Shown here piece after piece: positions 13,701-21,209 of a stretch of DNA of 33,780 bases (the stretch's first letter is position 1; every line of letters starts with the position of its first letter). The notes under the pieces were generated by a model that saw nothing but the letters and a program-made list of their open reading frames with translations, was not told where the DNA came from and did no database searches. This DNA is from Candidatus Moraniibacteriota bacterium (GTDB taxonomy: Bacteria > Patescibacteriota > Minisyncoccia > Moranbacterales > UBA9337): the NCBI GenBank assembly GCA_003507475.1, contig DNVQ01000031.1, forward strand, positions 48,171 to 81,950. The letters are read 5' to 3'. Position numbers and translations under genes: made by a program.

Positions 13701-15505
13701 AAGAGTATCTTTTGCTCATTGATAAATTCACCCTTTGCAGCATCAAATGGATCCAGTAATTCTTTTTTAATTTTAGGAAATTGGTCACCAAAAGTAGCCT
13801 CAAAATTTCGATAAACATCTCTAAATCCTGTCATCGGAGCCGAGATGTCTTTTAATTTTGCTGGGTTTACTCCCTCCAAATAATTGGTATCCAATTCGTG
13901 TTTTTTCTTATAATAATTTTTTAAAGTTAGATAAGGAACCTCTCTTTTTAAAATTAAATCCATTCTATCAAAATCCATCTTTTGGATTTCATTTTTTGGA
14001 TAACCCAAATTTCCAAGCTTAATAATTCGCTTAGCTTGATCTACACCTATTCTATCAATATCTTTTTTTACATATCCGATAGCTCTCAATTCCTTCGGAT
14101 AATCAATTATTTCTCTAATTGCATCAACTCTCTCTCCTTTTACTTTGTGGGCCCTCTCTTGGAACTTATTAAATCCGCCCTCTGGTGGTGCTAGCGGAGT
14201 TTCCTTTTTTGGTTTTACCACAAATTCATCCCCCTTAAATGGAGATTCATTTTTTATTGATTTTTTACCATTAACAAATTCCTCAATACTTGGAACTTTA
14301 TTTTGTTTTGTTTCTGTTTTTTTATTTACAAATTCTTCAATCGATGGAAATACCGACTGCTTGTTTTGCTCAACCTCCAAAAATGCCTTCTGCGGTGCTT
14401 TAACTTTTTGAGGTGGTACAAAACCTTTTTCTGCTTTATCAAGCCTCAAGCGTTGATTTTGTTGTTGCCTAGCTATTGTTTCTTGAGCTTTTTTATTTTT
14501 TAAAGCGATCTTATTATTAAAATCCATTACCTTAGATGAAACAATTCTTGGCTTAGTCGCATTCATATCCTGAATATTTAATCCTGGCCGCACGTTTAAA
14601 ACTTTCCCAAGAACACTTTCAGGTTTAAATGGTGTTTTTATAGTTTGAATTATTTTTCTCTCTGTTCCAGGCACTGGGACCATCTGAGGCTTGCCATGAA
14701 TCATTATTCCGTAATTCGGTCTATAATCTACTTTATCAACAACTTTTTTTGTATATGGATTTTTAAAATTCATTATATCAGTAGTCGTCTTTGCTATTTC
14801 CTTTTTAACACCCTCTTTTGTGCTATGAGCAACTTTACCTCCACCAGCTATTGTTCCGCCCAATACTCCTCCAGCTACTGTTCCCATGATAGAACCCTGG
14901 ACACCTCCTTTTAATGCATTCTCCCCTTGTTCTTTTAAATTTTTTCCCTCTTGCGCACCGCTTAATATTCCTGACGCTCCACCGTAAATAAAACCTTCTT
15001 TAGCTCCTCTTTTTGCTCCGGTCTTAATTACATCCATCACTCCTGTTTTTGAGGCTTTCTTAAATCCATCAGTGGCTATCTTTTTTATTGTTCCTCCTCC
15101 AGCAACAGTTGAGCCAATATCTACTCCGATATTTGCAGCCTCTGCTCCTCTCCTAACTAAATATGAAGGAGTTGCTTTTGTTTTCCCATAATCCTTAAAT
15201 GTTCCAGCAACTGTTCTTGAAGGGATATTCATTATTTGCTGTGGAATCTCTGCGGCGAATCTCCCAACTGGATTATTTACTTTTTTTGCAAAATCAAATT
15301 TAGGAATATTTTCTGCTTTTTGAGAAAAACTTCTTAATCCTTGATCTGCTTTTTTCATCCAGCCGGGAGTATTATTGGGATTGTTTAAATAATTTCTGGC
15401 TTCATTAGCCATTCTTCCAAGATTAGAAGAAGTCTTTTGAGCTACTGGCTCAAAAGTATCATTTAATTTCTTTTTTGTTTTTCTATAGAAATTTAATAAT
15501 GACAT
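10712..15505 (-). CDS. Giant internal virion / DNA-ejection-type protein
   Basis: At 1597 residues this is the largest gene, about 15% of the phage. A basic N-terminus leads to a glycine-rich, transmembrane-like stretch (about 165-225: GGASGILSGAQEGKN, GTVAGGVLGGTIAGGG), then a low-complexity Lys/Gln region with a repeated SIEEFVN linear motif (about residues 390-415). A helical body follows. The segment NAVLGNASSSLAQYFNIPQG through FQLEVANQWYALKDI resembles large polyvalent phage proteins. The C-terminus is extremely basic (TRFTKRRITKVKRRRR), good for DNA contact. Membrane-active plus DNA-binding ends suit a protein ejected with the genome. No lysozyme or ART motif was recognised. Confidence 0.55.
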   Translation of the reverse strand: MSLLNFYRKTKKKLNDTFEPVAQKTSSNLGRMANEARNYLNNPNNTPGWMKKADQGLRSFSQKAENIPKFDFAKKVNNPVGRFAAEIPQQIMNIPSRTVAGTFKDYGKTKATPSYLVRRGAEAANIGVDIGSTVAGGGTIKKIATDGFKKASKTGVMDVIKTGAKRGAKEGFIYGGASGILSGAQEGKNLKEQGENALKGGVQGSIMGTVAGGVLGGTIAGGGKVAHSTKEGVKKEIAKTTTDIMNFKNPYTKKVVDKVDYRPNYGIMIHGKPQMVPVPGTERKIIQTIKTPFKPESVLGKVLNVRPGLNIQDMNATKPRIVSSKVMDFNNKIALKNKKAQETIARQQQNQRLRLDKAEKGFVPPQKVKAPQKAFLEVEQNKQSVFPSIEEFVNKKTETKQNKVPSIEEFVNGKKSIKNESPFKGDEFVVKPKKETPLAPPEGGFNKFQERAHKVKGERVDAIREIIDYPKELRAIGYVKKDIDRIGVDQAKRIIKLGNLGYPKNEIQKMDFDRMDLILKREVPYLTLKNYYKKKHELDTNYLEGVNPAKLKDISAPMTGFRDVYRNFEATFGDQFPKIKKELLDPFDAAKGEFINEQKILLNELEENIVKKLGIKKGSKEDMAVVLFGEGKLGEDELRQQFPKQWRNIIEADKWFKNKYPQLLKELNAVREYFFPTHPLYPESTKIIPERKDYYRHGKDLEGIAGLKNMFETSASIDPALAASSDVTNPKTKWLSFGQERKGDANDFGAVEGYLDYIKNHAYAKHVDPFISKFKGVDDETKGALGAGEFFHESRGLSEELSQKLDPIQQITDSTDIAQIKKILTDHKISEAQADWMGKDLAALNNYEKVKSYIKNKTAKNKENALNNMGFKANAELSENKLNNFLVFIKNFSRDLGGKTNPLDRGLQENLFGRKALSVVSWANSRFKANAVLGNASSSLAQYFNIPQGFASAGVKNSAKAIGNSLAGIFKKNTPIKKSAFVNERYFNDYDKFNEGVLANTKKFAIWMTGIGDKIGTKFIWNAHYQKALSEGVSNPIKYADDWTRKMVAGRGIGEVPIAQKSKVFQLVAPFQLEVANQWYALKDIAKNDPSKLVVAKKMLEFTVASYLMNRVVNEVRGSDVSFDPINAMVDAYQEFEGEDGKVKGSLKAGGRIAGEVISNIPGGQTLASMYPEYGFGVNEESFPTLSKFMNIPRKELFGEGDPTRFGTGGLPMFSAVKNPLTGVILPYGGKQLEKTYSGAKSLLNGYVENKTGKVMTPVEATLSNTLRGLMFGKNAFGEMQDYFDNKQTPLSKEQTEKFKIGGNKYFDEVMSSRASDNTKEELKKAVKLGKITKGLGDLGGGVFGLEDGNYYVPNLLADTKTFKTEELARRAVAIDLVANGEANYDSDIYINAFGLDKYTKENTKQGMDKYIFENDKIDTARKIFGEDDTYKNIPDEVKSQIFQKMGLEKDDIEYDFAANQTDDVKSQYFVSALSQEADHQTVLDNIWENRKESIGGKILASNGVIDNLYDAGIISKEERTYLKKVKIGKDGKEKLSSSSGSGTGKKLEEKYRYPLVDNDFLEINALLNGFKSKPRMYRMPTRFTKRRITKVKRRRR

Positions 15506-15526
15506 TTAAATTATTTTTTAAATTAA

Positions 15527-16738
15527 TTAAACAGTCTCTTCTTCATCTTCATAAATAGGCTCTCCAGTAATCGGATCATATCGCTTAATAACTCTCTTTT
15601 TATTTGTATTTTCAGGGTTATACCAATCTTCAGCATTTTCCGGATTTTCTAAATCAATCTCCTCTGAAAAATTAGGTGTTTCAAGAGAGGCTGGAGAATC
15701 TATATCTACAGAAGCCACTTCTAACTCATCCGCTGCTCCGCCGTATTCTGTATACTTAGCAGCTAATTCTGTTCTAAAGTTTTTAGCAGAGATGTTAATA
15801 TTAGAAAGAGTAGCCATAAGCTTTTGCAAATTTTTATCAGATTCAGCTTTAACATCTTCTTTTTTCCAATCACCTCTTTTATTTTTTAATCTTTTTAAAG
15901 CCTCTTCTTGCTCTTTGAATGTTTCCACAGCTTCCTTAGTAGCGTCTTCTTGCCATTGATAGGCCTGATCTCTTTTTGTTTTATATTCTTCACCTGCATG
16001 TCTCAGGTTTTGATTCTGTTCACTTATCTGATCTCCATAATTGGTTAAAACTTTTGACCTTTCTCTCCCAGCGCTTCCAGCAATAGCCTTGGCCGCCATT
16101 CTGCTAGCACTGCCACCGCTTGCGCCTTTAATTCCAAGCATGACATTGGTGTTATCAACGCTTTTTCTTGTATCTCCAGCTAAATCATCAAGTGATTCTT
16201 TTTGATTTCTCTCAATTAATGTTTTATTGCCAGCTATAGCGCTTTCGGTTCTATTCTTGTAGTTATCTAAAGCACTGATATATTTATCCTTAATTTTTCC
16301 AAGATTAGAAATATATTTTTTGGATGTTCCTAAAGATTTTTCAGTAGCCCCGATTTCATCATTAGCGTCATCCCAACCCTTACCAATAGCACTTATTATG
16401 CTACTGTTTCCACCCGAAGATCCTCCTTTAGATTTGTCATAAATACTCCCGGGAGCATTTCCTCCGCTCTTGAGCTGTGCTGTTTCCTCATCCGTATTTG
16501 CGTTTAATGAAGTTGTTTTTGAATTTCCGCCTGAATTATTGGATGGTTCTTTTCCTTCATGCCACTTATTATCATCCCCCCAATATCCATCTCCCTCACT
16601 GGCTAATGCTATTGGCTTCAACAGAGAGTAAGCTGTCCCAACCACTGGGGCCTTTTTTAATACCGTCTTTCCAACCGCAGATCCAATTTTTATAGATCCA
16701 GCTTTTATTGCCGAAGCAATTGCTCCTAGATTTGCCAT
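15527..16738 (-). CDS. Second internal virion-type helical protein
   Basis: A 403-residue protein: hydrophobic small-residue N-terminus (GAIASAIKAGSIKIGSAVGK), glycine/serine-rich linker (about 85-115), then long coiled-coil helices (about 120-310, many charged heptads) and a very acidic tail ending EPIYEDEEETV. This resembles the smaller ejection proteins of podoviruses such as P22 gp7/gp20, though I cannot show homology. It precedes the giant virion gene by 21 bp. Its upstream region is shared with the divergent plus-strand promoter at 16755. Confidence 0.5.
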   Translation of the reverse strand: MANLGAIASAIKAGSIKIGSAVGKTVLKKAPVVGTAYSLLKPIALASEGDGYWGDDNKWHEGKEPSNNSGGNSKTTSLNANTDEETAQLKSGGNAPGSIYDKSKGGSSGGNSSIISAIGKGWDDANDEIGATEKSLGTSKKYISNLGKIKDKYISALDNYKNRTESAIAGNKTLIERNQKESLDDLAGDTRKSVDNTNVMLGIKGASGGSASRMAAKAIAGSAGRERSKVLTNYGDQISEQNQNLRHAGEEYKTKRDQAYQWQEDATKEAVETFKEQEEALKRLKNKRGDWKKEDVKAESDKNLQKLMATLSNINISAKNFRTELAAKYTEYGGAADELEVASVDIDSPASLETPNFSEEIDLENPENAEDWYNPENTNKKRVIKRYDPITGEPIYEDEEETV

Positions 16739-16754
16739 ATTTTTTTATTTTTTC

Positions 16755-16786
16755 TTGACATAGTTGCATTTTTCTGCAATTATAGT
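16755..16786 (+). promoter_or_regulatory. Promoter with internal dyad for moron operon
   Basis: TTGACA at 16755-16760 and TATAGT at 16781-16786. The spacer is 20 bp, or 17-18 bp if AATTAT/ATTATA serves as -10. Between them lies TTGCA-n6-TGCAA (16764-16768, 16775-16779), placed where a bound repressor would block polymerase. It is divergent from the virion gene start at 16738. Confidence 0.55.
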
Positions 16787-16809
16787 AAGATTTAATTAAT
16801 TATTTACTT

Positions 16810-17043
16810 ATGAAAAATTTATTTACTAAATTTATTATTTATTGGCTAATCCCTATCGTAGGTGTTTTAGCTATTAGTTTTTATTTGTCAGATATTTCTT
16901 TTATTGATTTCATTAAGAACAATCTTTTACAGAAAGAGATTCCAGGGATGGCAATAGGAATGATAATTGTTCTTCCATTTATAATCTTTTATGAATTAAT
17001 ATCCATAGCGATTAAAAATTTATTTAAACTTTTAAAAAAATAA
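16810..17043 (+). CDS. Moron-like small membrane protein 1
   Basis: A 77-residue protein with two membrane segments (about residues 8-27 and 47-67) and basic ends (IKNLFKLLKK). It is on the opposite strand to all surrounding virion genes and sits behind its own promoter, so it can be expressed in the lysogen. That is typical of moron genes that change the host surface or exclude other phages, but no family is recognised. Confidence 0.6.
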   Translation: MKNLFTKFIIYWLIPIVGVLAISFYLSDISFIDFIKNNLLQKEIPGMAIGMIIVLPFIIFYELISIAIKNLFKLLKK

Positions 17044-17048
17044 AATTT

Positions 17049-17387
17049 ATGAACAACGACAACTATAATCAACCAGTAGTTCACGAAACTATTTACGTTG
17101 AGCCAAAGAAACCTTTCTTTGAAAATCTTTATGAAAAACATGAGGGTTATATTTCTGCTCTTTATGGAATTTCATTTTTTCTCTCTGGTATATATGCATT
17201 TATTAGGTGGTTAAAAGAATTGTTCGCGACTGCTCATGACGATAACTTTATCGGATTTATTTTTGTTTTTCTTTTCCAAAGTTTCATAATGGCAATAAAC
17301 ACCATACTTGGTGGAATAATGTTTTTCATCATTCTTCTTCTAATATCAGTAATTCCATATCTAATTTATAGAGGATTAACAAAATAA
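17049..17387 (+). CDS. Moron-like small membrane protein 2
   Basis: A 112-residue protein 5 bp after the first. A soluble 40-residue N-terminus (HETIYVEPKKPFFENLYEKH) leads into hydrophobic segments at about residues 36-52, 65-85 and 85-108. The two genes form a two-component membrane unit with no recognisable domain. A terminator 38 bp downstream closes the operon. Confidence 0.6.
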   Translation: MNNDNYNQPVVHETIYVEPKKPFFENLYEKHEGYISALYGISFFLSGIYAFIRWLKELFATAHDDNFIGFIFVFLFQSFIMAINTILGGIMFFIILLLISVIPYLIYRGLTK

Positions 17388-17425
17388 TTTTTTAAATGTA
17401 CTTTCCGTTTCCCTTCCCCTAGAAG

Positions 17426-17444
17426 CCTCGCTATGCGGGGTTTT
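17426..17444 (+). terminator. Intrinsic terminator of moron operon
   Basis: CCTCGC-tat-GCGGGG (17426-17440, one G-U pair) followed by TTTT. Strong, GC-rich and correctly oriented for the plus-strand pair. Confidence 0.8.
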
Positions 17445-17462
17445 ATAGTAAAAGACAAAACT

Positions 17463-17618
17463 TTATAAATTCCTAATTGCCCATATGATACCTGCCAAAA
17501 ATAATAAATCCGTCAGCGTATATGCAGAATATTTTATGATATCTTTCCATTCTGATTTTTTTGCATAATTCATATTCATTGCTTTGACAAACTTAAAAAT
17601 GTTTGTTATTCTATTCAT
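17463..17618 (-). CDS. 51-residue membrane-peptide ORF
   Basis: ATG 17618 to TAA 17463 encodes a basic N-terminus (MNRITNIFKFVKAMNMNYAK) and a hydrophobic C-terminal helix (LTDLLFLAGIIWAI). It is on the minus strand like the late genes, between the charged 79-residue protein and the moron operon, which it faces tail to tail. No ribosome binding site is seen. The length and single-span pattern are plausible for a phage membrane peptide, but it could be chance. Confidence 0.4.
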   Translation of the reverse strand: MNRITNIFKFVKAMNMNYAKKSEWKDIIKYSAYTLTDLLFLAGIIWAIRNL

Positions 17619-17629
17619 AGATGTTTGTT

Positions 17630-17676
17630 AAACCGTTTGAGCTGTCCGTCGAAAGAAAGCTTGGGCGGTTTTTTTT
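17630..17676 (+). terminator. Plus-strand hairpin with U8 tract
   Basis: AAACCG (17630-17635) and CGGTTT (17666-17671), with AGCT/AGCT inside, followed by a run of Ts. It is oriented for plus-strand transcripts that pass the 17426 terminator. Confidence 0.55.
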
Positions 17677-17700
17677 ATTTTATTATTTCTCTCCCCCTAC

Positions 17701-17725
17701 AAGCTCCCCCAAAAGGGAGCTTTTT
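17701..17725 (+). terminator. Third plus-strand terminator
   Basis: AAGCTCCC-ccaaaa-GGGAGCTT (17701-17722), followed by TTT. Together with the hairpins at 17426 and 17630 it insulates the late operon from moron transcription. Confidence 0.6.
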
Positions 17726-17738
17726 AGCGAAAGATAAA

Positions 17739-17978
17739 CTATTTTTTCTTAGTTTCTTTTTTTGTTTCAGTTTTAACTGGTTTTTCAGTTTTAACTTCTA
17801 CATCTTCATTTAAAACTTTTCCAAAAACTTCTTCCTCAACAGCACTAAGGTAGTTTCTTCTTGCTCTCAAGATTTTTTTATCTTGATTAGTTAATTCATG
17901 AGGAGTTTTTTTAAGTACGTCCTCGATTAGCTTTTTGTCGCCATGAGACAATGTGTCTCTACTAATTTTTTCACTCAT
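17739..17978 (-). CDS. Small charged virion-region protein, unknown
   Basis: A 79-residue, lysine- and glutamate-rich, probably helical protein. The core (ELTNQDKKILRARRNYLSAV) resembles short proteins found just after the capsid gene in some phages. The Lys-rich tail is low complexity. Downstream of the capsid gene by about 95 bp. It may be a head-completion or decoration factor, but nothing in the sequence proves this. Confidence 0.55.
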   Translation of the reverse strand: MSEKISRDTLSHGDKKLIEDVLKKTPHELTNQDKKILRARRNYLSAVEEEVFGKVLNEDVEVKTEKPVKTETKKETKKK

Positions 17979-18073
17979 TTTGTTAGCTTTTAATAATTAT
18001 TAATAGCCCTATGGCCATAATTTCCCCACCAAGCCAATTGGTAGGGATATATGACTATAAAATTGTAAAGATA

Positions 18074-19222
18074 CTAAGCGAGATTGAATTTTGCATAAAA
18101 TGCAACTCCGGCCTTTCTTCTTTCGTCAGCCACTTTTTCTCCATGACCAAATAAACCTTTGATTAAATCAGAATGTCCATTTGGATTTTGCTCAGCTTTG
18201 ATTGTTGAAATATTTTCAATATATCCAAAAGCTCCGGTAATAAAAGATTTATGACCACCAACACACATAAAACCATCAGTATTATCACCGGTGAACCATT
18301 CATCAGGTAAGAAATACAAATCAAATCCAGATGCTTTAGCTACCTTACCTTTAGCCACAGTCTCATCAAAAACTTCCTTAATACTTGGATTAAGTTCAGT
18401 TGCTTTCAATAAAACTGGTTTAGCGGCCAATTCGGGCAAAGCTAACCAACGCTTTCCATCATTAGGAGCTCCTTTTAGCATTCCAGATAGAACATCAAGA
18501 TTATATTTGAAATTGCTTTGAGTAATTGCAAGACAAGTATTTGCTTGAATTTCATAAGAACTTCCCCCTGCAATAGCTCCACCTGTATAGGCGCTATCAG
18601 TATCGTCACTATCGTCTTCAATTACTATATGAGTTGTATCTGTAAATGTTTTAACTCTAAACCATTTACTATGACCGTCAGCTCTAAATGGTTTTCCAAC
18701 CATTGAAGCTGCGAAAGTCGTTCCAACTCCAACCACTGCTCCAGTTGTGACTGTTATGGTAACCGTTCCTGTGACATATGATGTCCCTAACCAATTTCCA
18801 GCAGCTGCATCAGCATAAAATGCTAATATAGCCTGGTCCATTTCTTCATATAAAGCTTGTCCAGCTTGATTGATTATTTCACTATCTGGATCTTCAACTG
18901 CGCTAGCAAAAGCAGCCACAGATGGAATCTCATCCGCTATCTCAAGGAATGTGCCGACAATCAATCTAGAAATAACTTCCGTTACCTTGGTGTAAGTTAT
19001 TGTGCTTACTCCATCAGTAGATTTCCAACCACCACCAGTAAGAGTCGTAACAACAAACTCTTTAAATTTTTTATCTACTTTCTTTTTCATTTTAGGATCA
19101 GAAACATTCTGAGCCTCAAAATTATCATTTACCACATCCACATACATCGAACGCTGAAAGAACTTTTGAAGTGCTTTGGTTTGATATTTTATGGAAGTAG
19201 TTTTTGTTCCCAAATTATCCAT
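18074..19222 (-). CDS. Major capsid protein (HK97-fold, P22-like) with beta insertion
   Basis: A 382-residue coat protein: N-arm (about 1-60), a helix/turn E-loop-like region, spine-helix features (PDSEIINQAGQALYEEMDQA), and a C-terminal A-domain (GKRWLALPELAAKPVLLKAT, GFDLYFLPDEWFTG). Residues about 150-225 form a Thr/Val/Gly-rich beta module (GTVTITVTTGAVVGVG, SKWFRVKTFTDTTHIVIEDD) that interrupts the fold, comparable in place to the inserted domain of P22 coat but with the look of a virion-surface beta-sandwich. Encoded just after the scaffold gene, the standard order. It shapes the procapsid together with the scaffold and portal. Confidence 0.8.
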   Translation of the reverse strand: MDNLGTKTTSIKYQTKALQKFFQRSMYVDVVNDNFEAQNVSDPKMKKKVDKKFKEFVVTTLTGGGWKSTDGVSTITYTKVTEVISRLIVGTFLEIADEIPSVAAFASAVEDPDSEIINQAGQALYEEMDQAILAFYADAAAGNWLGTSYVTGTVTITVTTGAVVGVGTTFAASMVGKPFRADGHSKWFRVKTFTDTTHIVIEDDSDDTDSAYTGGAIAGGSSYEIQANTCLAITQSNFKYNLDVLSGMLKGAPNDGKRWLALPELAAKPVLLKATELNPSIKEVFDETVAKGKVAKASGFDLYFLPDEWFTGDNTDGFMCVGGHKSFITGAFGYIENISTIKAEQNPNGHSDLIKGLFGHGEKVADERRKAGVAFYAKFNLA

Positions 19223-19278
19223 ACAATTACTTTTTTAAAAAATATTAATTAAATTTTTAGCTTAAGCAATCTAATTTT

Positions 19279-20238
19279 TTATTTTAAATGCTTAAACTTT
19301 CCCTCGGCGAGCATACGCTTATATAATTGAGGATCCTCTTCGCTTATTCTTTCCACATCTTCCCAAGTTAATTCTCCAGATTTGTTTAGGTTTTCACCTG
19401 AGCCGGATATTACCCCGGACAAAGCCTTATTTTTAACTTCTTTTTCTTTGGCGATTTTGTCTTGCTTAACTTTTTCTCTAGCGTCAATTACTGTTTTATA
19501 AGCTTTATTAATGGACATTCCTCCATTAATTAAAGTTTCAACAGCCTCAGCTAGAATAGGGTCGTATTTACCATCCTTACTGTTTTCATTAAGCTCAGGA
19601 TGATTTCCCATAAACTCCACAAAATCTGTCATTTCCTTTTTCTGGTTTTCCTCTTGAATTATTTCTTGGCGTATTTCCTCACGCTCAGCATCTTTGATTG
19701 CCTCAATATCCTCGGCCTCTAATGCTCTACTTGGCTTCAGCCCTCTCATTTTTCTTGCTATCGCCAAATATTGCTCCAAAGCCTCTATTTTGTCGTCCTT
19801 AGAATGATTTTTTAAATCATTCATTAGTTCTTCTTTAGTTGGAATGTTTTCATCCCCCCTTAAAGTAAGGACTTGGATATATTTATCAGCTAGACGCTTA
19901 TCAAGACGAGGAGTCATTGATTGAACCTCATGATTTTGAATATCTTGATTCTCATCATTTTGATTTTCATCAACTTCCTTTTTCTCTTGATTCTCTTCTT
20001 CAGCTTTTTCAGCTTCAGGTTTCTTTTCTTCTTCGGTTTCAGATTCTTCTTTTGGTTTTCCAAAAGCGGTTTTAATTTCATCCTCACCGACGATGTCCAT
20101 AATTCTAGGATCTAAGTCCTTAATTTCTTCCGCCTCTTTTTCGTTGTTAGGCGACTCAGTTGGCGTCACTGACGAATTACTTTCTATGGAAGCATTTGCG
20201 CTATCTTCCGGAGCGATGTTTTTTTCTTCTATATCCAT
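19279..20238 (-). CDS. Scaffolding protein
   Basis: A 319-residue, very acidic, helical protein (start ATG 20238, MDIEEKN). The GTG at 20250 would add four residues. The N-terminal 120 residues are Glu/Asn-rich low complexity (EESETEEEKKPEAEKAEEEN). The C-terminal half has long helices, and a basic C-terminal segment (DPQLYKRMLAEGKFKHLK) suits binding to the coat protein. Immediately upstream of the capsid gene on the same strand, exactly the place of a P22/phi29-type scaffold. It should be absent from the mature virion. Confidence 0.75.
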   Translation of the reverse strand: MDIEEKNIAPEDSANASIESNSSVTPTESPNNEKEAEEIKDLDPRIMDIVGEDEIKTAFGKPKEESETEEEKKPEAEKAEEENQEKKEVDENQNDENQDIQNHEVQSMTPRLDKRLADKYIQVLTLRGDENIPTKEELMNDLKNHSKDDKIEALEQYLAIARKMRGLKPSRALEAEDIEAIKDAEREEIRQEIIQEENQKKEMTDFVEFMGNHPELNENSKDGKYDPILAEAVETLINGGMSINKAYKTVIDAREKVKQDKIAKEKEVKNKALSGVISGSGENLNKSGELTWEDVERISEEDPQLYKRMLAEGKFKHLK

Positions 20239-20246
20239 ATTCTTTC

Positions 20247-20320
20247 GCACCTATACGCGGTGCGCTACGATTTTAAAAATTACCAGGTTCTCTTACGAGA
20301 AGTTCCCGAGAAGTAGCGCA
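20247..20320 (-). promoter_or_regulatory. Structured leader of scaffold gene
   Basis: TGCGCTAC/GTAGCGCA (20261-20268, 20313-20320) encloses TTCTC-ttac-GAGAA (20288-20301). The competing hairpin GCACC/GGTGC (20247-20251, 20259-20263) uses the 3' arm of the long stem, so two folds exclude each other directly before the scaffold start. It may set translation or mRNA processing between the 115-residue gene and scaffold. Confidence 0.5.
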
Positions 20321-20322
20321 AA

Positions 20323-20670
20323 TTATTGTGCTACCGGCTTGGGCTCTCCTTGTTTTCTCGTTTCACTTTCTCTGCGTACTTTTTTAATTAATTCAACTTC
20401 ATTCACAAACTCTCTAAGCATTTTTAATGCCTTAGCATTAGCGAATGTATTTGCCAAAATCAGAATATGATTGGCATTATCTGATAAATTAGTTGTATCT
20501 ACCGGCTCAAGAAGTTCGCATATAGTTTTATTGGCTTTTTTAACCATAATCTTCCAACCTTCACTTTCAGACATCGTATAAAGAGCCTCTTCTTCAGCTA
20601 CATGATCAGTCTTTTCATTTTCAGCTTTTGTGACTTCTGCTTTAACTTTTTTTATTTCTTCTTTATTCAT
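20323..20670 (-). CDS. Unknown head-region protein
   Basis: A 115-residue, mostly helical protein with charged ends (KKVKAEVTKAENEKTDHVAE) and a conserved-looking middle (MVKKANKTICELLE). Not recognised. Between HNH/portal and scaffold, so likely a minor head or assembly protein. Begins with AAAAAAATG, 4 bp after the HNH gene. Confidence 0.55.
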   Translation of the reverse strand: MNKEEIKKVKAEVTKAENEKTDHVAEEEALYTMSESEGWKIMVKKANKTICELLEPVDTTNLSDNANHILILANTFANAKALKMLREFVNEVELIKKVRRESETRKQGEPKPVAQ

Positions 20671-20674
20671 TTTT

Positions 20675-21133
20675 TTATCTTAAATTATTATCTTTATCGT
20701 ATTTCGTGTGGCACTTAGCACATAGTTCAATAAAATCATTTGTATTTCTTCTATATTTATGATCTTTATTCGCCCAGTGCATTTCTCTTCCTCTGCCCTC
20801 TTTTCCACAAACTGAGCATTTTTTTGCTTTTCCCAATTTTCTTCGTACCCAATAATGTAAACCACTATAAGAGACAAATTCACCCTTCCAATTGTGGCAT
20901 TTCTCTCCATTATGAATTGGAGGAAATATTTTATTTTCTTTATTAAATTTACTTTGTCGCTCTTTCCATTTATGGGTATGTTTTTTGCCGAAACATGGAT
21001 TAAGCTCCCCCTTATTGATACCCCGAGCTTTCATTGTTTCACTTATTTTTTTTCTTATTTCATCGGACACTACGCACCCACTTCTGCTTGGAGGAGTTGG
21101 CTTAATTCCACTCTTTCTGATTCCTTTTGGCAT
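20675..21133 (-). CDS. Free-standing HNH endonuclease with NUMOD3 motif
   Basis: A 152-residue endonuclease of the homing type. An N-terminal NUMOD3-like DNA-binding motif (GELNPCFGKKHTHKWKERQS, about residues 42-62) precedes an HNH domain: zinc pairs C106/C109 (CSVCG) and C138/C141 (LCAKCH), with H119 in EMHWANKDH, an asparagine in the middle and the final H142 before YDK. It sits between portal and head genes, a common site for homing endonucleases that spread between related phages. No intron or intein is visible around it. Confidence 0.85.
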   Translation of the reverse strand: MPKGIRKSGIKPTPPSRSGCVVSDEIRKKISETMKARGINKGELNPCFGKKHTHKWKERQSKFNKENKIFPPIHNGEKCHNWKGEFVSYSGLHYWVRRKLGKAKKCSVCGKEGRGREMHWANKDHKYRRNTNDFIELCAKCHTKYDKDNNLR

Positions 21134-21144
21134 ATTTTATTTTT

Positions 21145-21201
21145 CCTCTTATTCCCTGCCCAACCTTACGAGTAAAGGCAGGAGATAAGAGGCGTAAGGT
21201 T
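21145..21201 (-). other. H-type pseudoknot-like element between portal and HNH
   Basis: Two interlocked inverted repeats: CCTCTTAT..CCTGCC with GGCAGG..ATAAGAGG (21145-21160, 21177-21192) and AACCTTACG with CGTAAGGTT (21162-21170, 21193-21201). The arms alternate (A-B-A'-B'), so they form a pseudoknot or two mutually exclusive hairpins. On the plus strand eight Ts follow; on the minus strand (gene direction) it lies just after the portal stop and before the HNH start. Confidence 0.6.
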
Positions 21202-21209
21202 AGTTTTTT

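Noticed and set aside
14145..14503. Long plus-strand ORFs opposite the giant virion gene
   Set aside because: They are low-complexity mirror frames of an AT-rich gene with no start signals or domains.
10712..15505. Tape measure protein of a long-tailed phage
   Set aside because: Although large and helical, it has no tape-measure neighbours (tube, sheath, chaperone) and carries a poly-basic end. The adaptor/nozzle order suits a podovirus.
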